A stretch of DNA of 64,000 bases from an uncultured Blastocatellia bacterium (lineage in GTDB: Bacteria; Acidobacteriota; Blastocatellia; HR10): NCBI GenBank assembly GCA_937934295.1, contig CALHAI010000010.1, positions 62,001 to 126,000 on the forward strand. The letters run 5' to 3'. This document shows positions 29,148 to 39,700 of the stretch, piece after piece. Each line of letters opens with the position of its first letter. Position 1 is the stretch's first letter. Below the pieces are notes generated by a model. It did no database searches. It was not told the DNA's origin and saw only the letters and a list, made by a program, of their open reading frames with translations. A program made the position numbers and the translations under genes.

Positions 29148-30113
29148 TCACGGGGTGGCGAAGAGCGCGGCTGCGCCGAGAATGCCGACGTCGGCTTCCA
29201 AGCGAGCGGGGACGATGGCGACCTCCGCCGCGCGCGGGAGGATCGAGTACGTCGGTGTGAGCTGGCGCAGACGCGGGAACAGGAGATCGCCCCACTGTGA
29301 GACCCCTCCGCCCAGGATGATGATGTCGGGATCGAAGATGTTGATCATCCCCCCGAGCCAAATGCTCAGGAAGCGCGCTGTCTCCTCGACGATCTCCAGA
29401 GCGAGGGGGTCACCGCCTTGAGCCGCTTCGCCCACGACGATGGGCGTGATAGCTTCCAGATCTCCCGCGACGAGATCGAGCAGGTGCGAGGGCGCCCTCG
29501 CTTGACGCAACTTCTCCTTCGTCCGCCGGGTGATGGCCGTGCCCGAAGCGAAGGCTTCGATGCATCCCCGATGGCCGCAGTTGCAAAGCGGTCCTTCGTA
29601 ATCAATGGTGACATGCCCGGCTTCGACGGCCATACCGGTTCGTCCGCCGTAGATCTTGCCGCCGAGGATGACGCCCGTTCCGATCCCGGTGCTCACGGTG
29701 ACGTAGAAGACATGCGCATATCCGGCCCCTGCTCCGAAGAGCGCTTCGGCGAGTCCCGCGGCGTTCGCGTCGTTCTCGACGAGGACGGGTCGGCCATAGC
29801 GCTCGCGCATGAGGCGAGCAAGGGGGATATCCCTCAAGGCTGGGATATTCGGTGAGTAGAGCACCTTCCCCGTTCGGGGATCGAGGGGGCCGGGAGCGAC
29901 GACGCCAATGCCGTCGATCTCCTCGATGTGATGGCCCGTGCGTTCGAGGATGAGGTCTACGGAGGCGAAGACTTGATGCAGCACCTCTTCCTTCGGCCGA
30001 TCCGCTGGCGTGGGAAGGAGGACGCGTTCCAACACGCGCGTGCCGCAAACGACCCCGGTGGCGATCTTCGTCCCCCCGATGTCGATGCCGATGATGGTTC
30101 GCCCATCGCTCAT
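29148..30113 (-). CDS. glk: ROK-family sugar kinase (glucokinase)
   Basis: 321 residues from ATG 30113. The N-terminal phosphate motif IIGIDIGGTKIATGVV, VENDANAAGLAEALFGAG and the ROK zinc motif CNCGHRGCIEAFASGTAI are all present. The Glu-His-Gly segment around VEAGHVTIDYEG supports glucose as substrate. ROK repressors have an N-terminal HTH, which is absent here, so this is a kinase. Confidence 0.9.
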   Translation of the reverse strand: MSDGRTIIGIDIGGTKIATGVVCGTRVLERVLLPTPADRPKEEVLHQVFASVDLILERTGHHIEEIDGIGVVAPGPLDPRTGKVLYSPNIPALRDIPLARLMRERYGRPVLVENDANAAGLAEALFGAGAGYAHVFYVTVSTGIGTGVILGGKIYGGRTGMAVEAGHVTIDYEGPLCNCGHRGCIEAFASGTAITRRTKEKLRQARAPSHLLDLVAGDLEAITPIVVGEAAQGGDPLALEIVEETARFLSIWLGGMINIFDPDIIILGGGVSQWGDLLFPRLRQLTPTYSILPRAAEVAIVPARLEADVGILGAAALFATP

Positions 30114-30251
30114 CTCCGACCTCCTCCTTTCCGAAGCGTGCTCGTACAAAGACGCGCATCGTACGCGGCGCGCCGCGTGTTTGTCAACGGGGGGTCGCCG
30201 TGTGCGCCTTTGAGGGCCCTCATCATCGGCTTCGCGCACACGTGGGAGAGC

Positions 30252-32384
30252 TCAGGCACGGCAATGCTCTTCGATCAGAAAGACTGGCTCCGCCGGCGAA
30301 AGGCCGCACAAGGCGCGTTCAGCCCATCGCCGCGCTTGCTCCAAAGAGACGGCGTGTGAGAGGTCAAGTAGCTGCATTGCGGCCAAGAGGTAAAGGCGCA
30401 TCGAGCGGGCGCTCGTTCGCTCACGCTCGAAGAAGCGAGCAAGGGCGGCGGACGCCTCTCCCACAGTCGTCGTGAGGATCGTCGCCTCTTCCAGTGCGAG
30501 CGCCACACTCCCCTCCTTGTCGCACACGCAAGCTTTCGCCGTCGAAATCCTTCGCCGTCTGAAGAAGCGGCGAGTTGCGGTGCGTCCTCGGTAAAGCTCG
30601 AATCCTTCGGTTTCCGCCACCAACTCCACGCGATCTTCCGGGATGCCCATCAGGCGGGCAGCGAGAGTCCATCGTTGATCCGGCGTCACGCGAGGGGAAG
30701 AGGGCTCAGGATATGGGCTCACGCGCCCCGTCACCGCGAGGCGCACCCATGAGGTTTGCGGATCCCAATGGACATCCGTCACAAGCGACGAGCGCTCGGC
30801 GCCATATGCGAGAAGGGCGTGCTCGGCTTCTCGGCGCAGGCGTTCCACCTCCTCTGGTCGCGCGAGCGGGCGTTCGATCGTCTCCTGAAGGTCAGCGAGG
30901 GCGGCGCCGAATGCCCCCATGAACTCGCCGTGCTCAAGAAGGAGGGAAGGGAGTCCAAGCCGCGACGAGAGGAGCGGCAGAAAGAGCGAGGCCGATGCGC
31001 CCGTCCCGATGAGCGGCGGAGGGGGGAATTGCGGACGCCGATGTAAGGATTTTTGAATCGCGTTCGCGAGCGCTTGCGTCGCGCGTTCGAGCACCAGTTC
31101 AGCCACGTCTTCGGGAGCGAGCGCGAGCCGCACTGCAAGGCTCTCGAAGGCTTTTCGAGCAGCCGCCCGTTGCTCGCCCTTCTCGTCGGAGTCCGAGAGC
31201 CCCAAACAGAGCGCTGCGTCTCCCACCGTGAGCGCGTACTGGCGCCCCTCACGGGTGACCAGAAGTAGGACTTCTTCCGCATGCCCGGATGCCGGAGCGA
31301 ACGCGGTCACACGCGCACCATCCAACAGCTCTTGCGGGGCTTCCCGAACAGGAGCGATTCCCAACCCCGTGGCGCTCCATGGGCCGACGCCCGCGATCAT
31401 CCCGCGTCGAAAACTCACCACGCTTTCGCTCCCCACGGCGAGCGAGAGGAGTTCGAGTGCGCGAAGAGGCACTCGCCTATGTGCCAACTCCGCTTCTCCA
31501 TCGAACGGCCGTCCCTGACGGACCAGCGCAATATGCGTGGAGCTTCGTCCCATTTGGGCGATGACCCCCTCTCGAATCTTCCCGTGATGGAGCGCGCCGA
31601 GCAACCCGGCGACGGGCCCAGAGAGGAAGCCGAGCGCGGGACGACGAAGAAGCGCCTTCCACGCGGTCAGTCCCCCATCGTTGCGAACGATGAAGAGCGG
31701 TGCGCGAAGACCCATCCGTCGCGCGCTTCGGCCAAGGAGCTCGCCGGCCCTGAAGACCTCGTCAAGGGCTGCCACCAGACCGATCGCCGCGTGAAGTCGA
31801 AGCGTCGGCTCCGTATCCGCGGGGAACTCAGAGACGCTGCACATCGGGAGACCGAGGCGCGAACGGGATTCGAGAAGCGCCCATACCACATGGGGATTGG
31901 AACGCTCGCCCGGATTGAGAACGATGCCCGTCGCTTCGCGCGCGCGGAGAGCATAGAGCGCATCGAACCCGTTCTCCTCCAGATCGTGCGAGCGCACGCT
32001 CAGGCGCACGATGCGAGCCGAACATCCAGAGAGCAACGGCGCCGTCTCTCCTTCGCCTGGCGGACGTTCCATCGGCGGATCGAGGTCCAAAAGACCAATG
32101 AGCGCTGGGCGAGCTTGCAACGCCGCGTCCACACCGAGGGTCGTCCCAAACGAGAGACTGAGGACGCGTTCCCGCGAGAAATCGCCTTTCGAGAGGAGGG
32201 CGTGAAGAGCGAGCCCAATCTCTTCGGCGCGAGGCATCCAGGTCGCGAGCGATCCCACAGGACCCTGCGAGCGCGCGTGATGAACAGCGATCACCTCTGA
32301 CGTCTCGTGATCGAGCGCTACGGCGCGCGTGCCCTCCTCTTCCACGGTGATTCCGATCCGAACCCACCGCCGTTCGTTCGTCAT
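30252..32384 (-). CDS. divergent hydantoinase/oxoprolinase (HyuA-like) protein
   Basis: 710 residues. The ATPase-fold signatures of the HyuA superfamily are recognisable but weakened: LSFGTTLGVDAALQARPALI (usually hGTTvxxNALLxR) and NDGGLTAWKALLRRPALGFL followed by SGPVAGLLGALH. The usual N-terminal DxGGTxTD phosphate loop is degenerate (IGITVEEEGTRAVAL), so ATP-dependent ring opening may be lost. No hyuB partner is adjacent. The function is unknown. It has no clear ribosome site and is followed by the ROK kinase 138 bp downstream. Confidence 0.6.
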   Translation of the reverse strand: MTNERRWVRIGITVEEEGTRAVALDHETSEVIAVHHARSQGPVGSLATWMPRAEEIGLALHALLSKGDFSRERVLSLSFGTTLGVDAALQARPALIGLLDLDPPMERPPGEGETAPLLSGCSARIVRLSVRSHDLEENGFDALYALRAREATGIVLNPGERSNPHVVWALLESRSRLGLPMCSVSEFPADTEPTLRLHAAIGLVAALDEVFRAGELLGRSARRMGLRAPLFIVRNDGGLTAWKALLRRPALGFLSGPVAGLLGALHHGKIREGVIAQMGRSSTHIALVRQGRPFDGEAELAHRRVPLRALELLSLAVGSESVVSFRRGMIAGVGPWSATGLGIAPVREAPQELLDGARVTAFAPASGHAEEVLLLVTREGRQYALTVGDAALCLGLSDSDEKGEQRAAARKAFESLAVRLALAPEDVAELVLERATQALANAIQKSLHRRPQFPPPPLIGTGASASLFLPLLSSRLGLPSLLLEHGEFMGAFGAALADLQETIERPLARPEEVERLRREAEHALLAYGAERSSLVTDVHWDPQTSWVRLAVTGRVSPYPEPSSPRVTPDQRWTLAARLMGIPEDRVELVAETEGFELYRGRTATRRFFRRRRISTAKACVCDKEGSVALALEEATILTTTVGEASAALARFFERERTSARSMRLYLLAAMQLLDLSHAVSLEQARRWAERALCGLSPAEPVFLIEEHCRA

Positions 32385-32469
32385 CGTTCATTAGCCGTGT
32401 GCCACCGAGGCTTGCCGCTCTCGTCGCGATCCCCTTTGATCGAAGAGAGGCGAGTCCTCTCCACGATGG

Positions 32470-33045
32470 TCATGGGGAAGGGGGTATGGGTGGCTGAGGG
32501 GATCCGAAGCGCGCTTCCTCTTCAGTCGCGTGAGCCTCGCGGTTGACCACGCGGGCTAGGACGAAAAGGAGATCGGAGAGGCGGTTCAGATAGACGAGGA
32601 CGTGTTCGTTGATCGGTTCCTCGGCCGCCAGTCGCACGATGCGCCGTTCGGCGCGGCGAGCGACGGCGCGCGCCAGATGTAACAGGGCGCCCGGCACCGC
32701 GCCTCCGGGCAGGATGAATTCTCGGAGGGGAGGGAGCGCGCTGTTCCATTCATCTATCGCCCGCTCTAAGCGCGCGATGTGGTCCGGCTCAATGCGCGGC
32801 GCCTTGATCTCAAGCGGGCTGGCCAAGTCAGCTCCAACGGTAAACAGCTCGTTTTGGATCTCGCCCAGAAGCCGATTCACCGGAGAATCCGCCAGATGCG
32901 CGCGCACGATGCCCAGGAGCGAATTCAACTCGTCCACGTCCCCATAGGCTTCGACGCGCGCGGAGTCCTTCCGAACGCGTTGGCCTCCGACAAGCGAGGT
33001 CTCTCCTCGATCGCCCGTTCGCGTATACACTTTCGTGATGCGCAT
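32470..33045 (-). CDS. cob(I)alamin adenosyltransferase, PduO type
   Basis: 191 residues. KVYTRTGDRGETSLVGGQRV at the N-terminus is the ATP-binding P-loop-like motif of PduO ATRs, and RRAERRIVRL and LNRLSDLLFVLARVVN are the conserved C-terminal helices. It transfers adenosyl from ATP to cob(I)alamin to make adenosylcobalamin. I see no cobalamin riboswitch upstream. It diverges from the metal-efflux locus. Confidence 0.95.
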   Translation of the reverse strand: MRITKVYTRTGDRGETSLVGGQRVRKDSARVEAYGDVDELNSLLGIVRAHLADSPVNRLLGEIQNELFTVGADLASPLEIKAPRIEPDHIARLERAIDEWNSALPPLREFILPGGAVPGALLHLARAVARRAERRIVRLAAEEPINEHVLVYLNRLSDLLFVLARVVNREAHATEEEARFGSPQPPIPPSP

Positions 33046-33131
33046 AAACGCGCTTCCATTATAGCCGTGACATCAGCATAGCGGCAATCCCCCCGCATGA
33101 GCCTCATGGAGACCCACTCCGCGCATCGAGC

Positions 33132-33160
33132 TTGACAGGGGAAGGGATGGGGGATATACT
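33132..33160 (+). promoter_or_regulatory. near-consensus sigma70 promoter of the copper efflux locus
   Basis: TTGACA (33132-33137), 17 bp, TATACT (33155-33160). The predicted start near 33167 lies only ~5 nt before ATG 33172, so the first transcript would be effectively leaderless. Confidence 0.75.
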
Positions 33161-33171
33161 TCCTCAGCTTG

Positions 33172-33591
33172 ATGAAGCGAGCTTTCACGATCGTTTTGCT
33201 ACTTCTCGCAGGCGGTGGCGTGGGGCGGACGGCGGTCTTGTGCGCTCGATCGCTATGCGCGACGCCTCTTGTTCAGTGCTGTTGTCATCGTCCCAGCGGG
33301 CCGGAACCGACGCGTCTCGTGCGCCCGATGGCCTGCGAGACCTCTCAAGGGACGCCAGCTCGTTCCTGGGGGGATGTGGAGGCGCGTCCGTGTTGTCTCC
33401 TCACCTCGGCCTCAGCGGGAGCGTCCGGCGAGGCGATCTCGATATCTCCGCCATTTCAGGAGAGGGAAGAGGGGCGTTCAACGGATGTCGTCCCCAACGG
33501 GACATCTCCTCCCACGAAAGGGCGTACCTCATCAAACGACTTCTTTCTGACCCCTCCGATTTATCTGCGCTTCGCTGTCCTGCGCATTTAG
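33172..33591 (+). CDS. small exported Cys-rich protein, first gene of the metal locus
   Basis: 139 residues, unrecognised. The N-terminus MKRAFTIVLLLLAGGGVGRT is a signal peptide or signal anchor. It is followed by a cysteine cluster (LCARSLCATPLVQCCCHRP) and further single Cys and a CC pair near residue 74, suggesting metal binding in the periplasm. No ribosome site precedes ATG 33172, and the promoter sits immediately upstream. It is 124 bp before the TolC-like gene. Its existence as a protein is less certain than that of its neighbours. Confidence 0.5.
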   Translation: MKRAFTIVLLLLAGGGVGRTAVLCARSLCATPLVQCCCHRPSGPEPTRLVRPMACETSQGTPARSWGDVEARPCCLLTSASAGASGEAISISPPFQEREEGRSTDVVPNGTSPPTKGRTSSNDFFLTPPIYLRFAVLRI

Positions 33592-33715
33592 CATCTCTGC
33601 ATCGCCACAGGTGATCGGCCGTCTTCGCGCGGCGATTCATCCCTCTCACTGAGCGTTCACCCCATCGCGCGTACGGAGAGCACGCGGTGGGCCTCTCGAA
33701 TTCGGAGGCCATGAC

Positions 33716-35158
33716 ATGAGATGCACGAGTGCAGGAGCTTCTCACGAGGCGAAGCGAGTCTATGGGGATCGACGTCCTCATCTCCATCCGAACCATTGGG
33801 GGAGAGGTTGGGCGATCGGAATCCTCCTCCTCGGCGTTTGCACGCCGCTTCGCTATGGGCAATCGGTCGAATCGTTGGCGATCATGGGGACAAGGGGGAC
33901 GAGGCAGGATCTTTCGGTGAACTTCGCGGTGCCGGCACATGAAGGGGGAAGATCGAACGCATCGCCTGTCGAGCAACCCGTCATCACGCTCGAGGAGTTG
34001 GTCGCCGAGGCGTTGCGCACTAATCCGGAGATCCTCGAAGCTCGGCGACGCTATGACGCTCGCCTGGCGCGCGTCCCGCAAATGTCGGCGCTGCCGGAAC
34101 CCACGCTCTCGATCGCTTCGATGGGGAATCTCCCCCCGTTCTCCGTACAGGTCGGAGATCCGTCCAGCGCGCGCATGGTGAACATCATGCAGGAGATCCC
34201 GTTCCCGGGGAAGCTCGCTCTCCGGGGGAAAATCGCCGCTTTGGAAGCGGAGGTCGAGCGATGGAGCTATGAGCAGACCTGGCGCCGCGTGATTTCCGAG
34301 CTGAAGGTGGCGTATTATGAGCTGTATTTCGTGGACAAGTCCTTGGAGATCGTCCGGCGAATCAAAGGCTTGCTCGAACAATTCCTCCAGATCGCTGAGG
34401 CGCGCTATCAGGTGGGGAAGGCAGCGCAGGCGGATGTCCTCAAGGCGCAGACGGAGCTCTCGATCCTGTTGGAGCGGTTGGCAGTTTTGGAGCAACGACG
34501 GGCGAGCACGGTCGCGCTGCTCAACGCCCTGTTGAATCGCCCGCCGGAGACGCCCCTTGGGCGGACGACCGAAGTGAAGAAGGGCGCGCTCACCTTCTCG
34601 CTCGAAGAGTTGTATCGAATGGCCGCTGCCGGTTCGCCCGAGCTGAAACAGCAGGAGCGGGTGATCGACAGCCGCCACTATCAGCTCGCGCTCGCGCAGA
34701 AGGAGTTCTATCCCGATTTCGCCGTGGGCTTCCAATACCTGCAGCGGCCGGCGATGTCGGAGATGTGGGGCTTCAGCGTCAGCGTGAAACTCCCCCTCTA
34801 CTTCTGGCGAAAGCAGCGACCGGCGCTCGAGGAAGCCGATGCCGAATGGGCTCAGGCCCGACGGCGACATGAGGGGATTCGCGCGCAGCTCTTCTTCCGC
34901 GTGAAGGACCTCTATCTGATGGCGATGACGGCCGATCGGCTCCTCCGGCTCTATGAGGAGGGGATCATCCCTCAGGCGACCTTGGCGCTGGAATCTTCGA
35001 TTGCGGCATATCAGGTCGGGGCGGTGGATTTCCTGACGCTCATCACGAATCTCATCACAGTGCTCACCTATGAGATCAGCTACTACGAACAACTCGTCAC
35101 GTTTCAAAAATCGCTGGCTCAACTGGAGCCGCTCATCGGGAGGGAACTGGTGAGATGA
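33716..35158 (+). CDS. TolC/CusC-family outer membrane efflux channel
   Basis: 480 residues. An export signal (GWAIGILLLGVCTPLRYGQS, ~30-50) precedes two OEP repeats with the usual coiled-coil helices: ITLEELVAEALRTNPEILEA (first) and FSLEELYRMAAAGSPELKQQ (second). It forms the outer-membrane duct of the tripartite pump with the adaptor and RND genes that follow. The start at 33716 is uncertain; the signal could begin later. 56 bp separate it from the cusB-like gene. Confidence 0.88.
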   Translation: MRCTSAGASHEAKRVYGDRRPHLHPNHWGRGWAIGILLLGVCTPLRYGQSVESLAIMGTRGTRQDLSVNFAVPAHEGGRSNASPVEQPVITLEELVAEALRTNPEILEARRRYDARLARVPQMSALPEPTLSIASMGNLPPFSVQVGDPSSARMVNIMQEIPFPGKLALRGKIAALEAEVERWSYEQTWRRVISELKVAYYELYFVDKSLEIVRRIKGLLEQFLQIAEARYQVGKAAQADVLKAQTELSILLERLAVLEQRRASTVALLNALLNRPPETPLGRTTEVKKGALTFSLEELYRMAAAGSPELKQQERVIDSRHYQLALAQKEFYPDFAVGFQYLQRPAMSEMWGFSVSVKLPLYFWRKQRPALEEADAEWAQARRRHEGIRAQLFFRVKDLYLMAMTADRLLRLYEEGIIPQATLALESSIAAYQVGAVDFLTLITNLITVLTYEISYYEQLVTFQKSLAQLEPLIGRELVR

Positions 35159-35214
35159 AGTCACAGGGCGACATCCCCGATGGGGGGACTCTTTGACCAT
35201 AAGGGGGGGAAGCC

Positions 35215-36765
35215 ATGGAGAGAGAATCGCGCACGCCATGGAGAGCATCGGGGGAAGACCCCTTGGAGGTGCTCTGGGCGGCTCACGCCTCCGCGTCAAA
35301 CCGCGGAGCCGTGGATCCATCGTCATCAAAGACGTCTCCTGAAAGCGAAGGGGCTCACGGAGAGCGGAGGAGGCGCTTGGGCTCACGGCGCTTTTGGGGT
35401 GGCGGTGCTCTTCTCCTCGCACTCCTGGTGATGGGGATCGCGTACCGGTATCATGAGGAGCTGCAGCGGACACAGCTCGGAATGTGGTTGAAGCGCGGCG
35501 AGGAGGCGTCGCGCTCAGCCGCGAAGACGGTCTACTACTGCCCGATGCATCCCGAGTACAAGTCCGAGCGACCGGGCGAATGCCCGATCTGTGGGATGAC
35601 GCTTGTGCCCTTGCAATCCCCATCGAAGGGCGTAGCTCAGAAACAGGCTGGGGAGGCCGCGGAGGCGGCCTTCCCTCCCGGAACTGTGCATATCGATCCC
35701 CTCAAACAGCAGCTCATTGGCGTCGCTTATGGTGAAGTGAGGTTCGAACCGATCGTTCACACGATCCGGACTGTCGGGAAGGTCACCTACGACGAGACGA
35801 AGATCGCCCGCGTGCATCCCAAGATCGAAGGCTGGATCGAGAGGGTTCATGTGGACTATGTCGGGAAGCTCGTTCGGAAGGGGGAGCCGCTTGTCGAGCT
35901 CTATAGCCCAGAGCTGGTGGCTACGCAGCAGGAATATCTGTTGGCGCTGCGAGCGAAGGAGACGCTCGGTCGAAGCGCTTATCGAGAGATCGCCGCCGCC
36001 GCCGATTCGCTTTATGAGGCGAGCAAGAGGCGCTTGGAATTGTGGGACATTCCCGAAGCGGACATCCGACGGATTCATCAACGCGGTCAACCGTCGCGGA
36101 CGCTCGCGCTCTATGCGCCGGTGAGTGGATTCGTCCTCGCACGGAATGCCTTTGAGCGGCAGCGCGTGACGCCGGAGACGGAGCTCTACGTGATCGCTGA
36201 TCTCTCGACCGTGTGGGTGCTGGCGGACATTTACGAGTCCGAAGTGCCGATGGTCCGGGTCGGCCAGATGGCGACGATGACGTTACCCGCTTTCCCCGGC
36301 AGGGTCTTTCGCGGGCGAGTCACCTACATCTCTCCGCAGGTGGAGAACGTGACACGCACGGTGAAGATTCGCCTGGAATTCCCGAATCCCGGCTTCGCAT
36401 TGAAGCCGGATATGTATGCGAACGTCGAGCTCCACGTCCATTACGGACGACGGCTCTGGGTTCCCGAAGGAGCCGTCCTCGATTCCGGCCAGGAGCAGAT
36501 CGTCTTCATCGCCCACGAAGGGGGGTATTTCGAGCCGCGCCGTGTGCGTCTGGGGCCGAAGGTGGGCGATCGGTACATCATCCTGGAGGGGGTGAAGGCG
36601 GGGGAGCGGGTCGTCACTTCCGGGACCTTCCTGATCGATTCCGAGAGTCGCCTCAAGTCAGCCCTTCAGGGGATCAGCCATGCCGAGCATGGCCGCACGC
36701 CGACAAGCGGCGAGCCGAACGTTTCGCCCAAGCGGCCGCCGGAGCATTCGGGGCACAAGCCGTGA
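35215..36765 (+). CDS. cusB: CusB-type RND efflux adaptor with heavy-metal-binding domain
   Basis: 516 residues. One membrane anchor near ~62-80 (GGGALLLALLVMGIAY), a heavy-metal-binding module VYYCPMHPEYKSERPGECPI at ~105 with a second pair CGM, then the membrane-fusion domains (barrel-sandwich, hairpin, beta-barrel). The CPMHP...CPICGM module is typical of Cu/Ag adaptors. It links the inner-membrane pump to the TolC-like channel. GGGGGGAAGCC precedes the ATG. It lies in one operon with the genes on either side. Confidence 0.92.
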   Translation: MERESRTPWRASGEDPLEVLWAAHASASNRGAVDPSSSKTSPESEGAHGERRRRLGSRRFWGGGALLLALLVMGIAYRYHEELQRTQLGMWLKRGEEASRSAAKTVYYCPMHPEYKSERPGECPICGMTLVPLQSPSKGVAQKQAGEAAEAAFPPGTVHIDPLKQQLIGVAYGEVRFEPIVHTIRTVGKVTYDETKIARVHPKIEGWIERVHVDYVGKLVRKGEPLVELYSPELVATQQEYLLALRAKETLGRSAYREIAAAADSLYEASKRRLELWDIPEADIRRIHQRGQPSRTLALYAPVSGFVLARNAFERQRVTPETELYVIADLSTVWVLADIYESEVPMVRVGQMATMTLPAFPGRVFRGRVTYISPQVENVTRTVKIRLEFPNPGFALKPDMYANVELHVHYGRRLWVPEGAVLDSGQEQIVFIAHEGGYFEPRRVRLGPKVGDRYIILEGVKAGERVVTSGTFLIDSESRLKSALQGISHAEHGRTPTSGEPNVSPKRPPEHSGHKP

Positions 36766-36781
36766 CCGAGAGGAGACGTAT

Positions 36782-39700
36782 ATGATCGAGAAGCTCATCG
36801 AATTCTGCGCGCGCAATAGATTCCTCGTCTTCCTCCTCATCGGAGTGGCCTTGTTCCTTGGCTTCCACGCGATGCGCAACATCACGTTGGACGCCATCCC
36901 CGATCTCTCGGACACGCAGGTGATCGTCTATTCCCGATGGGATCGCAGCCCGGACATCATCGAGGACCAGGTCACCTATCCGATCATCAGCTCGCTGCTC
37001 GGGTTGCCGCGAGTGAAAGACATTCGCGGATTCTCGGACTTCGGCTACTCCTACGTGTATGTGATCTTCGAGGACGGCACGGACATCTATTGGGCGCGAT
37101 CCCGCACGCTCGAATACCTGAGCAGCATCTTGCCGAGATTGCCCGAAGGCGTCCAGGTAGAGTTGGCCAAGGATGCGACCGCCGTGGGATGGATCTTTCA
37201 ATACGCTCTGGTGGATACGACGGGGCAACGGAACTTGGCTGAGCTGCGCGCACTTCAAGATTGGTATCTTCGCTACGCGCTGCAATCGGTGCCGGGGGTG
37301 GCCGAGGTCGCTCCCATCGGTGGCTTCGTCCGACAGTATCAGGTGAATCTCGATCCCAACGCGCTGTTGGCCTATCGCGTTCCACTTGATGCCGTCGTGC
37401 GCGCCATTCGTCAAGGGAATAACGACGTGGGCGGACGGCTCATCGAGTTCTCGGGGCGCGAGTACATGGTGCGCGGTCGCGGCTACATCCGATCCCTCCG
37501 CGATGTCGAGAACATCGTCGTCGGAGTCAATCCGGAGACGGGGACGCCCATCCTGGTGAAGCATCTCGGCACGGTCGCTTTGGGGCCGGACATTCGTCGC
37601 GGCATCGCCGAGCTGGACGGAGAGGGGGAGACGGTCGGTGGTATCGTGATCATGCGGTACGGAGAGAACGCGCTCAAGGTCATCGAACGCGTGAAGGCGC
37701 GCTTGGCCGAGATCGAGCGCAGCCTTCCAGAGGGGGTGAAGATCGTCACGACCTACGACCGGTCAGAACTGATCCTCCGTTCCATCGCGACGTTGAAACG
37801 GACACTTGTCGAGGAGCTGGCGATTGTGAGCGTCGTGATCCTCATCTTCCTCTGGCATATCCCGAGCGCCCTCATCCCCATCATCACCATTCCCATCGCC
37901 GTGCTCTTATCGTTCATCCCGATGTATGCGATGAAGATCACGGCCAACATCATGTCGCTTGGGGGGATCGCCATCGCCATCGGTGCGATGGTGGATGCGG
38001 CGATCGTCGTCGTCGAACAAACACATAAACGGCTTGAACAATGGGAAGCCGCTGGGCGTCCGGGCGATTTTCGCGATGTCGTCATCCGCGCGGTGAAAGA
38101 GGTGGGTCGGCCGAGTTTCTTCACGCTCCTGGTGATCGCCGTCTCGTTCATGCCGGTCTTCGCCCTGGAGGCGCAAGAAGGGCGGCTCTTCAAGCCGCTC
38201 GCCTTCACGAAGAACTTCGCGATGGCGATCGCCGCCGTGCTCGCGATCACGCTCGATCCGGCGATCCGGCTGTCCTTCACCCACATGCGGGAATTCACCT
38301 TTCGTCCGCGCGCGCTTTGTCGGCTCGCCAACGCCATCCTCGTCGGGAAGATTCACAGCGAGGAGAAGCATCCGATCAGCCGACTCTTGATGCGACTCTA
38401 TCATCCGGTCGTGGAGTGGGCCTTGCGGCATCCGTGGACGACGATCGCCAGCGCCGTGCTCGTCATCCTCCTGACGATCCCCGCCTTCTTGCGCCTCGGA
38501 TCGGAGTTCATGCCGCCGCTCGATGAAGGCGTGTTGCTCTATATGCCGACGACGCTGCCGGGCATCTCGGTGACGGAGGCGCAGAGGCTCCTACAGGTCC
38601 AGGATAAGATTCTGAAATCGTTCCCCGAAGTCGAACGAGTCTTCGGCAAAGCTGGGCGCGCGGAGACGGCGACCGATCCCGCTCCCTTCTCGATGATCGA
38701 GACGGTCATCGTGCTGAAGCCTCCCGATCAATGGCCGAAGAAGCCCCGGTGGTATTCCGATTGGGCTCCTGAGTGGTTGCAGGACCTGTTGCGGCGGATT
38801 TGGCCGGATCGGAAGACGACCGAAGAGCTGATTTACGACCCCGGGGGATTGAACGAGGCGCTGCAGTTTCCCGGCGTCGTCAACGCCTGGACGATGCCGA
38901 TCAAAGCGCGCATTGATATGCTCACGACGGGCGTGCGTACGCCGGTGGGGATCAAAATCCTCGGTCATGATTTGACCACCATCCAGGAGCTGGGCCAGCG
39001 CATTGAAGGAGTGCTGCGGGAGGTCCCCGGGACCACGAGTGTTTTCGCCGAACGGACGGCTGGGGGCTACTTCCTGGACTTCGTGCTGAAACGCGAGGAG
39101 TTGGCCCGCTATGGGTTGACGGTTGAGGAAGCGCAGATGGTCATCATGTCGGCTATCGGCGGCGAGAACATCACGACGACGGTTGAAGGGCGCGAGCGAT
39201 ATCCGGTCAACGTGCGCTACTTGCGCGATTATCGGAGCACGCTCGATCGGCTCAGTCGCGTCCTGGTGCCTACTCCACATGGCGCGCAGATCCCGCTGGC
39301 GCACGTCGCCGAGATCAAGCTCCTGTCCGGGCCGGGCATGATCCGCGATGAGAATGGGCGCTTGAGCGGCTACGTCTACGTGGACGTCTCCGGGCGCGAC
39401 ATCGGCGGCTATGTGGAGGAGGCCAAGCGGATCGTTCAGGAAAAGGTCCCGCTGCCGCCCGGATATACGCTCGTCTGGAGCGGCCAGTACGAGTACATGC
39501 AGCGGGTCAAAGAACGACTGAAGCTCGTCGTACCGATCACGCTCTTGATCATCTTTCTGCTGCTCTACTTCAACACGCGCTCAACGGCGAAGACGATGAT
39601 CGTCCTGCTCGCCGTCCCGTTCTCGGCCGTCGGGGCCATCTGGTTCCTCTATCTCCTGGACTATAACTTGAGCGTCGCCGTGTGGGTGGGGTTGATCGCA

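Noticed and set aside
33046-33171. Cobalamin riboswitch upstream of the adenosyltransferase gene
   Set aside because: No B12-box-like sequence on the relevant strand, and the gap is shared with a divergent promoter.
33401-35623. Long minus-strand open frame (740 codons) opposite the TolC and CusB genes
   Set aside because: Antisense shadow of high-GC coding; no motif, and the efflux genes are unambiguous.
35738-35755. tRNA T-arm-like GGTTCGAACC
   Set aside because: It lies inside the cusB coding region and no acceptor stem, D-arm or anticodon arm can be assembled around it. No tRNA was found anywhere in the window.
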